A stretch of 42,015 nt of DNA from Candidatus Saccharimonadota bacterium (GCA_017511645.1 JAFWJH010000009.1:1-42015); one strand, 5' to 3'. Counted from the first letter of the stretch, positions 1 to 7,477 are shown. Made by a program: numbers and translations. The notes: a model not told the origin generated them from the letters alone.

Positions 1-404
1 GCGAGGTCGAGTGATCTTTTATTGTCTTGGTATGCATCATTATATTCGAGGTATTCTTCTTGTTCTTTTTTATCCATGCCATAAAGACCTTCTTCGCGTA
101 TAATATTGTCTTGTTCGTCTTCGAGTCTGGCATTGGCATTTCCTACGAGGCTATCGATCCATTCAAATTTACCTTGGTCGGTAGAGATGTCGATCTTGTC
201 GATGTTTCGGTATTCTATGCCCTCAAAAGTGTAATAATCATCGGATTCGGCTGTATCTTTGCTAGTTTCTGATGTGCTGAAGGATTGCTTTTCGCCACCG
301 CCAAATGGCGGAGCCTCTTCGGCAATTCTTTGCCACGGATTTTCACTCCCGGTCGTAGGGTTAATTTCTGTATTATTAGTTGGTGGAGTTTCTCCGTTTT
401 GCAT
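1..404 (-). CDS. Unknown acidic protein, N-terminal part (runs off the window)
   Basis: The reading frame opens at ATG (bases 402-404 on the plus strand) after a good ribosome binding site, GCGAGGT, and stays open for 134 codons to the window edge, so the C-terminus is missing. The N-terminal third is rich in Pro, Thr, Asn, Gly and Glu and is probably disordered. The rest is highly charged (for example the Asp/Glu-rich stretch around residues 95-125) and likely helical. There is no signal peptide or membrane segment in the visible part. I do not recognise a family. Its most notable property is the long, strongly folded RNA leader just upstream, which suggests regulation at the RNA level. Confidence 0.75.
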   Translation of the reverse strand, partial: MQNGETPPTNNTEINPTTGSENPWQRIAEEAPPFGGGEKQSFSTSETSKDTAESDDYYTFEGIEYRNIDKIDISTDQGKFEWIDSLVGNANARLEDEQDNIIREEGLYGMDKKEQEEYLEYNDAYQDNKRSLDL

Positions 405-592
405 ATTTACCTCGCTTATTTAATGAATGCCACTACCCTCATAACAAAGTGGAACACTCGCTATGGAGTGTTCTGAACTTCATTTTTCTGCAGCGAGCGA
501 TTAGGCTAACTGGAGCGAGTGCTCCACTTCGAGTCTAATTCTTTGCTCTACCTTGTTAAAGGTAGACTCGCAACAGAATTGAAATTCAGAAC
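405..592 (-). promoter_or_regulatory. Structured 5' leader RNA, candidate riboswitch or other cis-regulatory RNA
   Basis: An extended -10 box (TGCTATAAT, -10 at 599-604 on the minus strand) predicts a transcript beginning near 592, the first base of stem P1. P1 pairs 580-592 with 470-482 (13 bp, one G-U). P2 pairs 574-578 with 486-490 and 567-571 with 493-497. It encloses hairpin P3 (547-566, 8 bp, 4-nt loop) and hairpin P4 (501-507 with 532-538, then 511-516 with 521-526). Downstream, 447-462 can pair over 16 bp (one G-U) with 514-529, which would destroy P4. The Shine-Dalgarno AGCGAGG could also pair with CTCGCT segments of the leader. A two-state structure is inferred from pairing alone. 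I do not recognise a known riboswitch class. Confidence 0.6.
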
Positions 593-598
593 AACTTA

Positions 599-604
599 AT
601 TATA
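599..604 (-). promoter_or_regulatory. -10 box for the structured leader
   Basis: TATAAT on the minus strand with an upstream TG (TGC before it) makes an extended -10 element. No well-spaced -35 box is visible: a TTGACA-like sequence further upstream is about 29 bases away, too far. The predicted start falls at about 592, exactly where the leader stem begins. Confidence 0.5.
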
Positions 605-693
605 GCATATTTTTCGGCAATTCCCTATGCAAGTGTCAAGTAAAACACCGGTGTTTTTGCCGATGTTTCTGTATGGATTTTCGAACTGCTCGT

Positions 694-960
694 CTAGGAT
701 TCTTCCCAAGTCCTAATTATTTTATCGAGAGTTTCCTGGCGTGCCCGAGCTTCTTCGTCCATTAGTTGCTTATATTGTTCTTTGTCGAGGCATTTAATCC
801 AGAGCTTTTCTTTCATTTCGCCCGAAAAAAGCATTTCTTCAGCCTCTAGCTCCATCATATCTAGACGAGTTTCGTCACTCCCAGAGGCTTCATCCTCAGT
901 TATGCGACAGTAGCAGGGTAAGCCTCGGCTGTTTAGGTATTTCATTAAAACTAGTTTCAT
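694..960 (-). CDS. Unknown small acidic protein, 88 aa
   Basis: The protein has a short, basic, hydrophobic start and then a Glu/Asp-rich helical body with two segments of coiled-coil character (around residues 22-50 and 60-88). A lone CYC triplet sits near residue 16. There is no membrane segment and no family I recognise. GAGGAG lies upstream but is about 15 bases from the ATG, longer than ideal, so the internal Met6 is a possible start. It is divergent from the next gene, with a short AT-rich promoter region between them. Confidence 0.5.
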   Translation of the reverse strand: MKLVLMKYLNSRGLPCYCRITEDEASGSDETRLDMMELEAEEMLFSGEMKEKLWIKCLDKEQYKQLMDEEARARQETLDKIIRTWEES

Positions 961-1051
961 AATAATTTAATTTTTGCTCCTCTAGCAGTTTTGAAGACTT
1001 TATTTTTTCGAGCAAAGCGGGATAATTGTTTCAAAATAATATAAGGACAGT

Positions 1052-1450
1052 ATGGCGAACAGAGGCAACATCTCTAAATATCCTCAAGAAGCTGCTTATT
1101 TACAGGAAGCAAAATCTTCGTTTAATAAACTCGACGATAGGGGCTTTGCTAAGCTGAATAAAATCGCAAAGCACGCCTCATTATTTCGACACCAAACTTC
1201 TTATATCAATAAAAAATTGTTGCCGTTTATGTACGACAATAATCTTTTTACTGGCAGTGATTATTGGATTGACGGTCTGGAGTGGTTAGAGCAAGATATA
1301 AAGAACAGAATCAAAGAGCTCGACCTAGACAATACTCTCATTCTTTTAACGTCGGCTTTGGCGGGCAACGATAATAAAGGTGCTGATTATTGGTATTGCA
1401 GCGGTATTACTGCTCAACTGTTTAAACATTTGTCGCAATTAAGGGGCTAA
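1052..1450 (+). CDS. Unknown protein, 132 aa
   Basis: Starts at ATG after an AAGGAC ribosome binding site. The sequence looks soluble and largely helical, rich in Lys, Asn and Leu, with a Trp/Tyr-rich centre (YWIDGLEWLEQD near residues 75-86) and a C-terminal YWYC segment near 115. There is no signal peptide, membrane segment or known catalytic motif. I cannot name a family. Codon use resembles the neighbours. Confidence 0.6.
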   Translation: MANRGNISKYPQEAAYLQEAKSSFNKLDDRGFAKLNKIAKHASLFRHQTSYINKKLLPFMYDNNLFTGSDYWIDGLEWLEQDIKNRIKELDLDNTLILLTSALAGNDNKGADYWYCSGITAQLFKHLSQLRG

Positions 1451-1530
1451 ACATCCAATTCCGGTATTACACCTTCGCTCAATTCTATCTTGCCGTCAAT
1501 CTCACATAGTTCACATTCAATATTTGTCAT
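1447..1530 (-). CDS. Possible 27-aa microprotein with a CxxC pair
   Basis: A short minus-strand frame overlaps the last bases of the preceding gene and encodes an acidic peptide with CELC near residues 6-9. No Shine-Dalgarno sequence precedes its ATG, and no clear -10 box is placed for a leaderless start. It may be chance or the remnant of a decayed gene. Listed only because the composition (acidic, CxxC) looks protein-like. Confidence 0.15.
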   Translation of the reverse strand: MTNIECELCEIDGKIELSEGVIPELDV

Positions 1531-1750
1531 ACTATTTTAATTATGCCCCACTTTCTCCCCCTGCTACACGGGGCAACGGCAAAACGGCAAAACGGCAGAT
1601 GGGTGACTTTTTATGTGGTATAATTTAATTATGGGGAAGCCAGCTACTCTTCGTATATGCGACGTTGGAGTTTTTCTTCTATGTCCTCTTTGTACACGAG
1701 TAAAACCTGGTTAATTAAGCCCCACCAGGTTAAGTAATTTAGGTGAGGTT
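1451..1750. other. 300-base intergenic region with short tandem repeat, -10 box and hairpin
   Basis: No convincing gene lies here. Visible elements are three 8-base tandem units (ACGGCAAA, last one imperfect) near 1570-1593, a TATAAT preceded by TGTGG near 1618-1623, and a 7-bp inverted repeat AACCTGG / CCAGGTT (about 1704-1731) just before the ribosome binding site of the next gene. A 33-codon minus-strand frame (about 1648-1746) with a protein-like C-terminus but no start codon may be gene debris. Confidence 0.4.
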
Positions 1751-1993
1751 ATGAAGAAGTTTTTTCTGTATTTGATCCGTTGGCAGTTGAGTTCTCCGAT
1801 ATTGGCAGTGTGTCTGATGTGGATGGGTGGTTGGAATGTGGCGATAGCGACAATTGTAGCGAATTTGATCGGTGGATGCATATTTTTTTGGGTGGACAAA
1901 TGGATCTTTGGTGACAAAAAGCAGAAGACTAAAAAAATCAGCGACGATGTGTCAATTGTGCTACCTGCTACCGATGAAATAGTGGTGGAATAA
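1751..1993 (+). CDS. Small membrane protein with two predicted helices, 80 aa
   Basis: Begins at ATG after a clear AGGTGAGG site. The first ~20 residues (basic then hydrophobic) and residues ~30-55 form two probable membrane helices, with a WVDKWIF motif at the end of the second. A Lys-rich stretch (DKKQKTKK) and a short acidic tail follow. A two-helix inner-membrane protein is all that can be said; I do not recognise the family with confidence. It lies upstream of nrdD in the same direction but is separated by a promoter with NrdR-type boxes, so it is probably not in that operon. Confidence 0.65.
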   Translation: MKKFFLYLIRWQLSSPILAVCLMWMGGWNVAIATIVANLIGGCIFFWVDKWIFGDKKQKTKKISDDVSIVLPATDEIVVE

Positions 1994-2020
1994 TTTTCTA
2001 AAAATTAAGCATAAAAAGTC

Positions 2021-2049
2021 TTGAAAATCCATATTTAGTGGTGTATATT
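2021..2049 (+). promoter_or_regulatory. Promoter of nrdD-nrdG (TTGAAA-17-TATATT)
   Basis: A -35 box TTGAAA (2021-2026) and -10 box TATATT (2044-2049) are separated by exactly 17 bases. The predicted start near 2056 puts both NrdR-type boxes just downstream, where a repressor would block initiation or escape. Confidence 0.65.
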
Positions 2050-2058
2050 AGATATTAA

Positions 2059-2106
2059 GCACTATATATGGCGTAAATAACAAAAAATTGCTACTATATA
2101 TTATAT
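2059..2106 (+). promoter_or_regulatory. Paired NrdR-type boxes
   Basis: Two AT-rich sites share the core ACTATATAT, beginning at 2061 and 2093, that is 32 bases or about three helical turns apart. The family rule for the ribonucleotide-reductase repressor NrdR is two 16-bp boxes spaced by about three turns upstream of nrd genes, with a core like ACTATATAT. The match in sequence, spacing and target gene is good. Whether the genome encodes NrdR cannot be seen here. Confidence 0.65.
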
Positions 2107-2187
2107 AGATGAAGAATATATTATAAGCGCGTGATATATAGAGAAAGTCATACATTAATCATTTGAACAGACGGATAAGGAGGTAAA

Positions 2188-4383
2188 ATGTTCAAACGTA
2201 TAGTAAAGCGTGATGGGAAAATCGTAAAGTTTGACCCGGAGAAGATTACTGACGCGATAGCTAAAGCAGGGCTTGCGACAGAAGAGTTCAAATACGACCG
2301 CGCAAAGGCATTAACCGAAAAGGTGTTGAAACGGGCTGAAGAAGAAATCACTGCGCGCACGCCAAATGTTGAACAGATTCAAGACATTGTAGAAGAAGTA
2401 TTGATGGAATCATCTTTTAAGAAGACGGCACGGGAATATATTCAGTATCGTCAAGAGCGGTCACGCAGGCGTGAAGCAAAGTCTGATCTAATGATGATTT
2501 ACCGCACGATTTCGCATGCGGATGCTTCAGAAGATTCCGACGTGAAGCGCTCTAACGCGAACGTAGACGGCAATTCGGCCATGGGCAAGATGTTGCAATT
2601 TGGCGCTGAGGGTTCAAAAGTATTTGCTAAGTCTTTGCTGCTACGCCCAGATATTGCGGCGGCGCACGATAATGGTGATATTCATATTCATGACCTAGAT
2701 TTTTATGCGACGGGGACTTTGACTTGCTGCCAGAGTGACCCGTTTGTATTGTTTGGTAATGGTGGGTTTAATACCGGGCACGGACACTTGCGTACGCCAA
2801 ATTCGATTGGCTCTTATGCGGCACTTGCAGCGATTTTATTGCAAGCTAACCAAAACGAACAGCACGGAGGCCAGTCTATTCCGAACTTTGATTATGCGAT
2901 GGCACCAGGCGTGGACAAATCTTTCCGTAAAGCCCTGAAGCGAAACTTGGCTAAATATAATAAATTTGCCGGCAAGAAACTTGATTTGGAGGTAAAAGAC
3001 AGTTATCAATTTGGCGACGACAAAAAGCTCGAAAGAGCAAAATGGCCAAAGGAAGTAATCGAAGCATCAAATGAAGATGTTGAACGCGAGACATTACAAG
3101 CAATGGAAGGGTTCATTCATAACCTTAACACCATGCATTCACGGGCAGGGGCTCAGGTGCCATTTACTTCAATTAATTTTGGCACTGATACGACTCCGTC
3201 GGGTCGGTTGATTTCGAAATATCTGTTAGAAGCTACGGAAAATGGTCTCGGTAAGGGTGAGACGCCAATTTTCCCAATCTCAATTTTCAAGGTAAAAGAG
3301 GGTGTGAATTACAACCCTGAAGATCCAAATTATGATCTATTTAAGAGATCAATGGAGGTATCGGCAAAGAGGTTGTTCCCGAACTTTTGCTTCATAGATG
3401 CGCCATATAATTTGAAGTATTACAAAAAGGGTGATTATCGTACTGAAATCGCGACCATGGGTTGTAGGACACGGGTGTTTGCGTCCGTCTTTCCGGAGAG
3501 TGACGGTATTGTAACTGGGCGTGGTAACTTGTCGTTTACAACGGTAAACCTAGTGCGGATTGGTATTCATCATGGTATTTGCTTGGGTGAGCGCAAAGAA
3601 GCCGATTGGCAAGGGTTTTATAAAGAATTAGACGAGAAGATGGATCTAGTAAAAGATGAACTTTTGGAAAGGTTTGAATTCCAGGCCAATCAACACGTGC
3701 GCAACTTCCCATTCCTAATGGGGCAAGGAAACTGGTTTGGCAGCGAAAAGCTTGGGCCAAACGATACTCTGCGTGACGTGATCAAGCATGGTACGTTATC
3801 GATCGGCTTTATTGGTCTCGCGGAGACTTTGGTGGCAATGACCGGCAAGCATCATGGTGAAGATGAAGATTCGCGTGAGTTGGGTCTAGATATCATTACT
3901 CACATGCGTGAAAAATGTGATCAATATTGTAAGAAGTATAAATTGAACTTCTCGCTACTTGCAACCCCGGCTGAAGGTATCGCTGGGCGCTTTACCAAGA
4001 TTGATCGCAAAGAGTTTGGCGTGATTCCAGGTGTGACGGATCGTGATTTCTATACGAACTCATTCCACGTACCTGTGTATTATCCAATTTCGGCATTTGA
4101 GAAGATCGAGATTGAGGCACCATATCATAATCTTTGCAATGCTGGGCATATTACTTACATCGAGTTAGATGGTGACCCATCGCAGAATATTGCAGCGTTT
4201 GAGTCGGTAATCCGCAAAATGCACGATGAAGGTATCGGATATGGCTCAGTAAACCACCCAGTAGATCGCGATCCGATTTGCGGTTTCTCTGGTATCATCA
4301 CTGGCGATCGGTGCCCGCATTGCGGACGTCTCGAAGGTGATGTGCCGTTTGAAAAAATCTGTAATTGCGCTAAGGGTAAATAA
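2188..4383 (+). CDS. nrdD: Anaerobic (class III) ribonucleoside-triphosphate reductase, large subunit; glycyl-radical loop apparently absent
   Basis: The 731-aa protein starts after AAGGAGG. Residues ~1-95 form an ATP-cone (FKRIVKRDGKIVKFDPEKI start). The catalytic barrel follows, with the conserved TLTCCQ near residue 179, MGCRTRV near 430 and NLSFTTVNLVRI near 450, which hold the active-site cysteines. The C-terminal zinc module is reduced: DPICGFSG and CPHCG give three of the usual four Cys. Class III enzymes normally continue into an RxxGY(L) loop that carries the glycyl radical; here the protein ends shortly after VPFEKI with a CNCAKGK tail. The partner activase gene follows with a one-base overlap. 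Role: reduces NTPs to dNTPs without oxygen. Whether it is active without the loop is the open question. Confidence 0.93.
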   Translation: MFKRIVKRDGKIVKFDPEKITDAIAKAGLATEEFKYDRAKALTEKVLKRAEEEITARTPNVEQIQDIVEEVLMESSFKKTAREYIQYRQERSRRREAKSDLMMIYRTISHADASEDSDVKRSNANVDGNSAMGKMLQFGAEGSKVFAKSLLLRPDIAAAHDNGDIHIHDLDFYATGTLTCCQSDPFVLFGNGGFNTGHGHLRTPNSIGSYAALAAILLQANQNEQHGGQSIPNFDYAMAPGVDKSFRKALKRNLAKYNKFAGKKLDLEVKDSYQFGDDKKLERAKWPKEVIEASNEDVERETLQAMEGFIHNLNTMHSRAGAQVPFTSINFGTDTTPSGRLISKYLLEATENGLGKGETPIFPISIFKVKEGVNYNPEDPNYDLFKRSMEVSAKRLFPNFCFIDAPYNLKYYKKGDYRTEIATMGCRTRVFASVFPESDGIVTGRGNLSFTTVNLVRIGIHHGICLGERKEADWQGFYKELDEKMDLVKDELLERFEFQANQHVRNFPFLMGQGNWFGSEKLGPNDTLRDVIKHGTLSIGFIGLAETLVAMTGKHHGEDEDSRELGLDIITHMREKCDQYCKKYKLNFSLLATPAEGIAGRFTKIDRKEFGVIPGVTDRDFYTNSFHVPVYYPISAFEKIEIEAPYHNLCNAGHITYIELDGDPSQNIAAFESVIRKMHDEGIGYGSVNHPVDRDPICGFSGIITGDRCPHCGRLEGDVPFEKICNCAKGK

Positions 4384-4934
4384 TGACTGATTGGCATAAG
4401 ATTTCGCTAGAAAAACTTGCCAAACAAGCGGAAACGCCGGATGGAATGATCCGGCTTTCCGGCCCACTAGAGCATGATAATATCGTAAACGGTGATGGAT
4501 TGCGTGCAGTGGTATGGACACAGGGTTGCCCTAATCATTGTCCAGGTTGCCAAAATCCTGAGACTTGGAGCTACGAGGATGGATTTTTGTTTGAAATAGA
4601 TGAGATTTGTGAGCGGTTGTCGCAATTTAAAGGGCAGGCTGGGTTGACGTTTTGTGGTGGTGAGCCGTTCGTACAAGCCAAAGCCTGTAAAAAGATTGCT
4701 GATTATGTGCGCAAAGAATTAGGCTGGAACGTTTGGAGTTTTTCGGGATTTACTTATGAAGTGATCAAAGAATATGGTGGTGAGCCTTGGGAGTTTCTAA
4801 AATCTCTTGATGCTTTGATTGACGGTCCGTTTATACTTGAAAAACGCGACCTGAGCCTAAAATATCGTGGATCGAAAAATCAGCGACTTTTGCATCTAAA
4901 ACATGGTACTGGTGAGATCTTGGAGGTAGAATAA
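4383..4934 (+). CDS. nrdG: Anaerobic ribonucleotide reductase activating protein (radical SAM)
   Basis: This 183-aa protein overlaps the nrdD stop codon by one base (TAATG), so translation is probably coupled. The radical SAM iron-sulfur motif CPNHCPGC (CxxxCxxC) sits near residues 50-57, followed by the SAM-binding TFCGGEPF motif near 90. An N-terminal RLSGPLEHDNIVNGDGLR stretch is typical of NrdG. Its job in the family is to cleave S-adenosylmethionine and put the radical on the glycine of NrdD. The gene looks intact, which makes the missing glycine loop of its partner more puzzling. Confidence 0.95.
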   Translation: MTDWHKISLEKLAKQAETPDGMIRLSGPLEHDNIVNGDGLRAVVWTQGCPNHCPGCQNPETWSYEDGFLFEIDEICERLSQFKGQAGLTFCGGEPFVQAKACKKIADYVRKELGWNVWSFSGFTYEVIKEYGGEPWEFLKSLDALIDGPFILEKRDLSLKYRGSKNQRLLHLKHGTGEILEVE

Positions 4935-5771
4935 ATGTTTTCCGTTACACCAACGGGGCAGGAGTTCGACCTAGAGTTGAATAAGATATATACCGGTAAG
5001 ATTACCATTATAAATTCGAGTGACGCAGATAGTGATTTTAATTATCAAGTGTCTGCAGCTCCGTATAGCGTAATTGGTGAAGACTATGATGTTGATTTGG
5101 TCACAAAATCTAATCACTCAATGATGGCAGAGTGGATTACTATTAATAATCCAACTGGTAGCTTAAAGCCGGGTGAACAAAGAGAAGTAGAGTTCACTAT
5201 ATCGGTACCTGAATCGGCGCCAGCTGGCGGACAATATGCTTCTATTTTAGTGACGGAAGATAACCAGAGCTACAGTGGCGGTTCGGCGATTAATGGCGTG
5301 TTTGAAATTGCAAGCTTGGTTTATGCGAATGTGGCTGGCGAAACGTATCATGATGGCGAAATCTTGGAAAATAATATACCAGGCTTTATTATGTCTACAC
5401 CGATGTCGGTAGGGTCGCTACTATCAAACAATGGTAACATACACGAATCGGCCATTACATTATTACAGATCAAGAATCTTATAACCGGCGAGATAATTTT
5501 ATCGAAAGATCAAAATGGCGGGCGTTATTCGGAGGCGATTATGCCGGAAACGGTTAGACGCACTGACTATAAAATTGATAATTTACCAGCTGCAGGCTTG
5601 ATAGCAGTCACCCAGACGATATATTATGGCGGAGAAACTTCTGTTGAAACAAGAAATGTAGTGATTTGCCCGCTATGGTTTATGGCGGCGGTGGTAATAT
5701 TGATCGGGGTGATAATTAGTGCTGTTGTAGTAAGAATAAAAAAACGAAAACTAAAGAAATCGGCGATATAA
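4935..5771 (+). CDS. Membrane-anchored Ig-like surface protein (DUF916/WxL-like), no signal peptide
   Basis: Begins directly after the nrdG stop codon and in the same frame, with a good GGAGG site inside the end of nrdG. Residues 1-240 are beta-rich (FSVTPTGQEFDLELNKIYTG, then a GEQREVEFTISVP strand) and resemble the DUF916-type domain that accompanies WxL surface proteins of Gram-positives. Residues ~247-268 form one membrane helix followed by a KKRKLKK tail, which by the positive-inside rule should stay in the cytoplasm, leaving the domain outside. No signal peptide is present, although family members normally have one, so either the N-terminus was lost or export is unusual. It precedes a secreted FISUMP protein, consistent with a surface role. 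Confidence 0.7.
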   Translation: MFSVTPTGQEFDLELNKIYTGKITIINSSDADSDFNYQVSAAPYSVIGEDYDVDLVTKSNHSMMAEWITINNPTGSLKPGEQREVEFTISVPESAPAGGQYASILVTEDNQSYSGGSAINGVFEIASLVYANVAGETYHDGEILENNIPGFIMSTPMSVGSLLSNNGNIHESAITLLQIKNLITGEIILSKDQNGGRYSEAIMPETVRRTDYKIDNLPAAGLIAVTQTIYYGGETSVETRNVVICPLWFMAAVVILIGVIISAVVVRIKKRKLKKSAI

Positions 5772-5777
5772 AAACCT

Positions 5778-5806
5778 TGTAGTTTTGATGGAGAAAGTGA
5801 TATAAT
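5778..5806 (+). promoter_or_regulatory. Promoter of the first FISUMP gene
   Basis: TTGTAG (5778-5783) and TATAAT (5801-5806) are 17 bases apart and the -10 box is preceded by GTGA. The predicted start near 5813 leaves a very short leader, unlike the 200-nt leader of the paralogous gene at 25837-27459. Confidence 0.55.
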
Positions 5807-5833
5807 ATTTACATAACCTTAATGGAAATAATT

Positions 5834-7396
5834 ATGCATAAAAAAGGTATCAGCTTTGTGATTTTGAGTATCGTAGGCGTATTTGCTATGCTTGGAGTAA
5901 TAGCATCTGGTGGCGATGTTTTTGCGGCACAATCTTGTACGACCGATAGCGAGACTGGGGTTATTACCTGTAGTAATTCGGCGAAAGCATCAGTAGTGGT
6001 AAGTACTTCGTGCGGCTTTGTAGCTACTGGTGGAGGTAGCTATAATTTGACACTTGCGAATAATAGCACCAGTAATGTAAATGGCAGTAAGTTTACGACT
6101 ACTTGCAATAGCCCCAATGGCTACGCGCTATATGCGGTAGGTTTTTCAGGCAATCAGGTAGGTAACACTAATCTATTAGCGCAGACTATTGGCAGCGCTT
6201 ACGATATTCAGACAGGTAGCGGTAGTAGCAACTGGAAGATGAACCTAACTTCTAGTGGCGATTACGGTACTGTGGTTCCTGAGTATGACGCCGGCACGGG
6301 CACCACTAAGAACTATGCAAATATCCCAGCTACGTATACAAAAGTAGCCTATTATGAGCCTGCTTCTGGTGACACTTCTACACAGTCGGTCTTCCAAACT
6401 AATTACCAGGCTACGGTCTCTAGTACGCAGCCAGCAGATAATTACGTTGGGCAGGTGAAATATGTTTTAATCCCTACTAATGGATCAATATCAAAAAGTA
6501 TTTTTGAGCTTGAGTATATGCAAGACTTTGCGAGTTTGACTTCTGCGCAAAAAGCGGATGTGTTGTCTTCTATGATTACAAATGAGCAATACCAACTAAA
6601 AGATAGCCGGGATGAAAAAACTTATTATATTTCTAAGCTAACAGACGGGAATGTATGGATGACAGAGAATCTAGATTTAGACTTTAATACTACTAATCCA
6701 GATGGTAGTATTGCTATGCGTACCTTTACGTCTAATGATACTAATCTTACTCTCTATGGTTCTAAAGGTTATGACACAAATAATGGTTACTCTTGTTCTA
6801 ATGATGATCCTACTTGTACAGGAGGCACTATTACCTGGACACCAGAAAGAGCTACCATAGCTCCAGAAGATCTTAGTTCTACTACTTGGAAGAATGATAA
6901 TAGTAACCCTTATTCCTATGATAGAGGCAACGTTGAACCAGATGGCTATAAAGATGGTCATGGTCAATCTGGTAACTATTACAACTGGACTGCTGCAATA
7001 GCATCCAATAATTCGTCTAGCTATGTTAGTGATGGTAATGCTGCTAACTCTATTTGTCCTAAAGGCTGGAGGTTACCGAACGCCGCATCGGTTGATGGAG
7101 GATATGAGTTCTCTAAAATGCTTTATGCTTATGGAGTAACCAAGGACGATAAAAACACGGCAGGATATGCTACAGGTGGTTACAATAAGATGGTAGCTAG
7201 CCCGCTTTACTTTGTGCGGTCCGGCTACGTCTATAATGGCTCGCTTATCAGTTCAGCTATCGGCGGGTACTACTGGTCTAGCGCGGTAGGCAGTACTTCT
7301 GGCGCCTTCAACCTGTTCTTCACTTCTGGTATTGTTAACCCGGCCAACTACTACAACAGGTACCGCGGCTGGTCCGTCCGCTGTTTGGCAGAGTAG
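5834..7396 (+). CDS. Secreted FISUMP-domain protein with a hypervariable C-terminus
   Basis: The 520-aa protein starts MHKK with a signal peptide ending near VFA-AQSC. ATG at 5822 is an alternative start; neither has a strong ribosome site. Residues ~30-215 form a Gly/Ser/Thr-rich beta domain with a Cys pair. Residues ~255-520 match the FISUMP (Fibrobacter succinogenes major paralogous) domain: GNVWMTENLDLDF, ICPKGWRLP, YYWSSA and a final SVRCLAE. It closely parallels the protein at 25837-27459 until the last ~47 codons, which differ by amino-acid-changing substitutions typical of a DGR variable region. No membrane anchor, LPxTG motif or lipobox is seen. Inferred role: a cell-surface ligand-binding or adhesion protein with a diversifiable tip. 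Confidence 0.85.
   Translation: MHKKGISFVILSIVGVFAMLGVIASGGDVFAAQSCTTDSETGVITCSNSAKASVVVSTSCGFVATGGGSYNLTLANNSTSNVNGSKFTTTCNSPNGYALYAVGFSGNQVGNTNLLAQTIGSAYDIQTGSGSSNWKMNLTSSGDYGTVVPEYDAGTGTTKNYANIPATYTKVAYYEPASGDTSTQSVFQTNYQATVSSTQPADNYVGQVKYVLIPTNGSISKSIFELEYMQDFASLTSAQKADVLSSMITNEQYQLKDSRDEKTYYISKLTDGNVWMTENLDLDFNTTNPDGSIAMRTFTSNDTNLTLYGSKGYDTNNGYSCSNDDPTCTGGTITWTPERATIAPEDLSSTTWKNDNSNPYSYDRGNVEPDGYKDGHGQSGNYYNWTAAIASNNSSSYVSDGNAANSICPKGWRLPNAASVDGGYEFSKMLYAYGVTKDDKNTAGYATGGYNKMVASPLYFVRSGYVYNGSLISSAIGGYYWSSAVGSTSGAFNLFFTSGIVNPANYYNRYRGWSVRCLAE
7232..7372 (+). other. Candidate DGR variable region 1 (47 codons)
   Basis: Aligned by hand with 25861-26001, this stretch has the same length and the same framework codons (TGGTCTAGCGCGGTA, CCGGCC, TCCGTCCG just after). 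Twenty-four codons change amino acid; in 22 of them the third base is unchanged and only positions 1 and 2 differ. The pairs are mostly of AAC/AAT origin (TAC/GAC, AAC/CGC, ATC/AGC, ACT/AAT). This is the mark of template-directed adenine mutagenesis of AAY codons in diversity-generating retroelements. No template repeat is in the window. Confidence 0.6.
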
Positions 7397-7477
7397 CTTC
7401 GTTCTCGCCTTATCCCCGCAACTCTTTTGTCGAGAAAATAGAATAAGAATAAAGAATAATAATGATAAAATAAAATC

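Noticed and set aside
27-476. Plus-strand hydrophobic reading frames at the left edge
   Set aside because: They are antisense to the better-supported minus-strand partial gene with a good ribosome site and promoter; their composition is that of a reverse-complement shadow.
1570-1593. Tandem ACGGCAAA units as a CRISPR or phase-variation tract
   Set aside because: Only three units of eight bases, no spacers, and not inside or at the promoter of a convincing gene.
1648-1746. Minus-strand 33-codon frame with a protein-like C-terminus
   Set aside because: No start codon with a ribosome site and a stop just upstream; more likely debris or chance, so it is mentioned only under the intergenic region.
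2188-4383. Possible alternative genetic code (UGA read as Gly or Trp, as in some CPR lineages)
   Set aside because: All long genes are open under the standard code without internal TGA, and TGA serves as the stop of the membrane protein ending at 38442.
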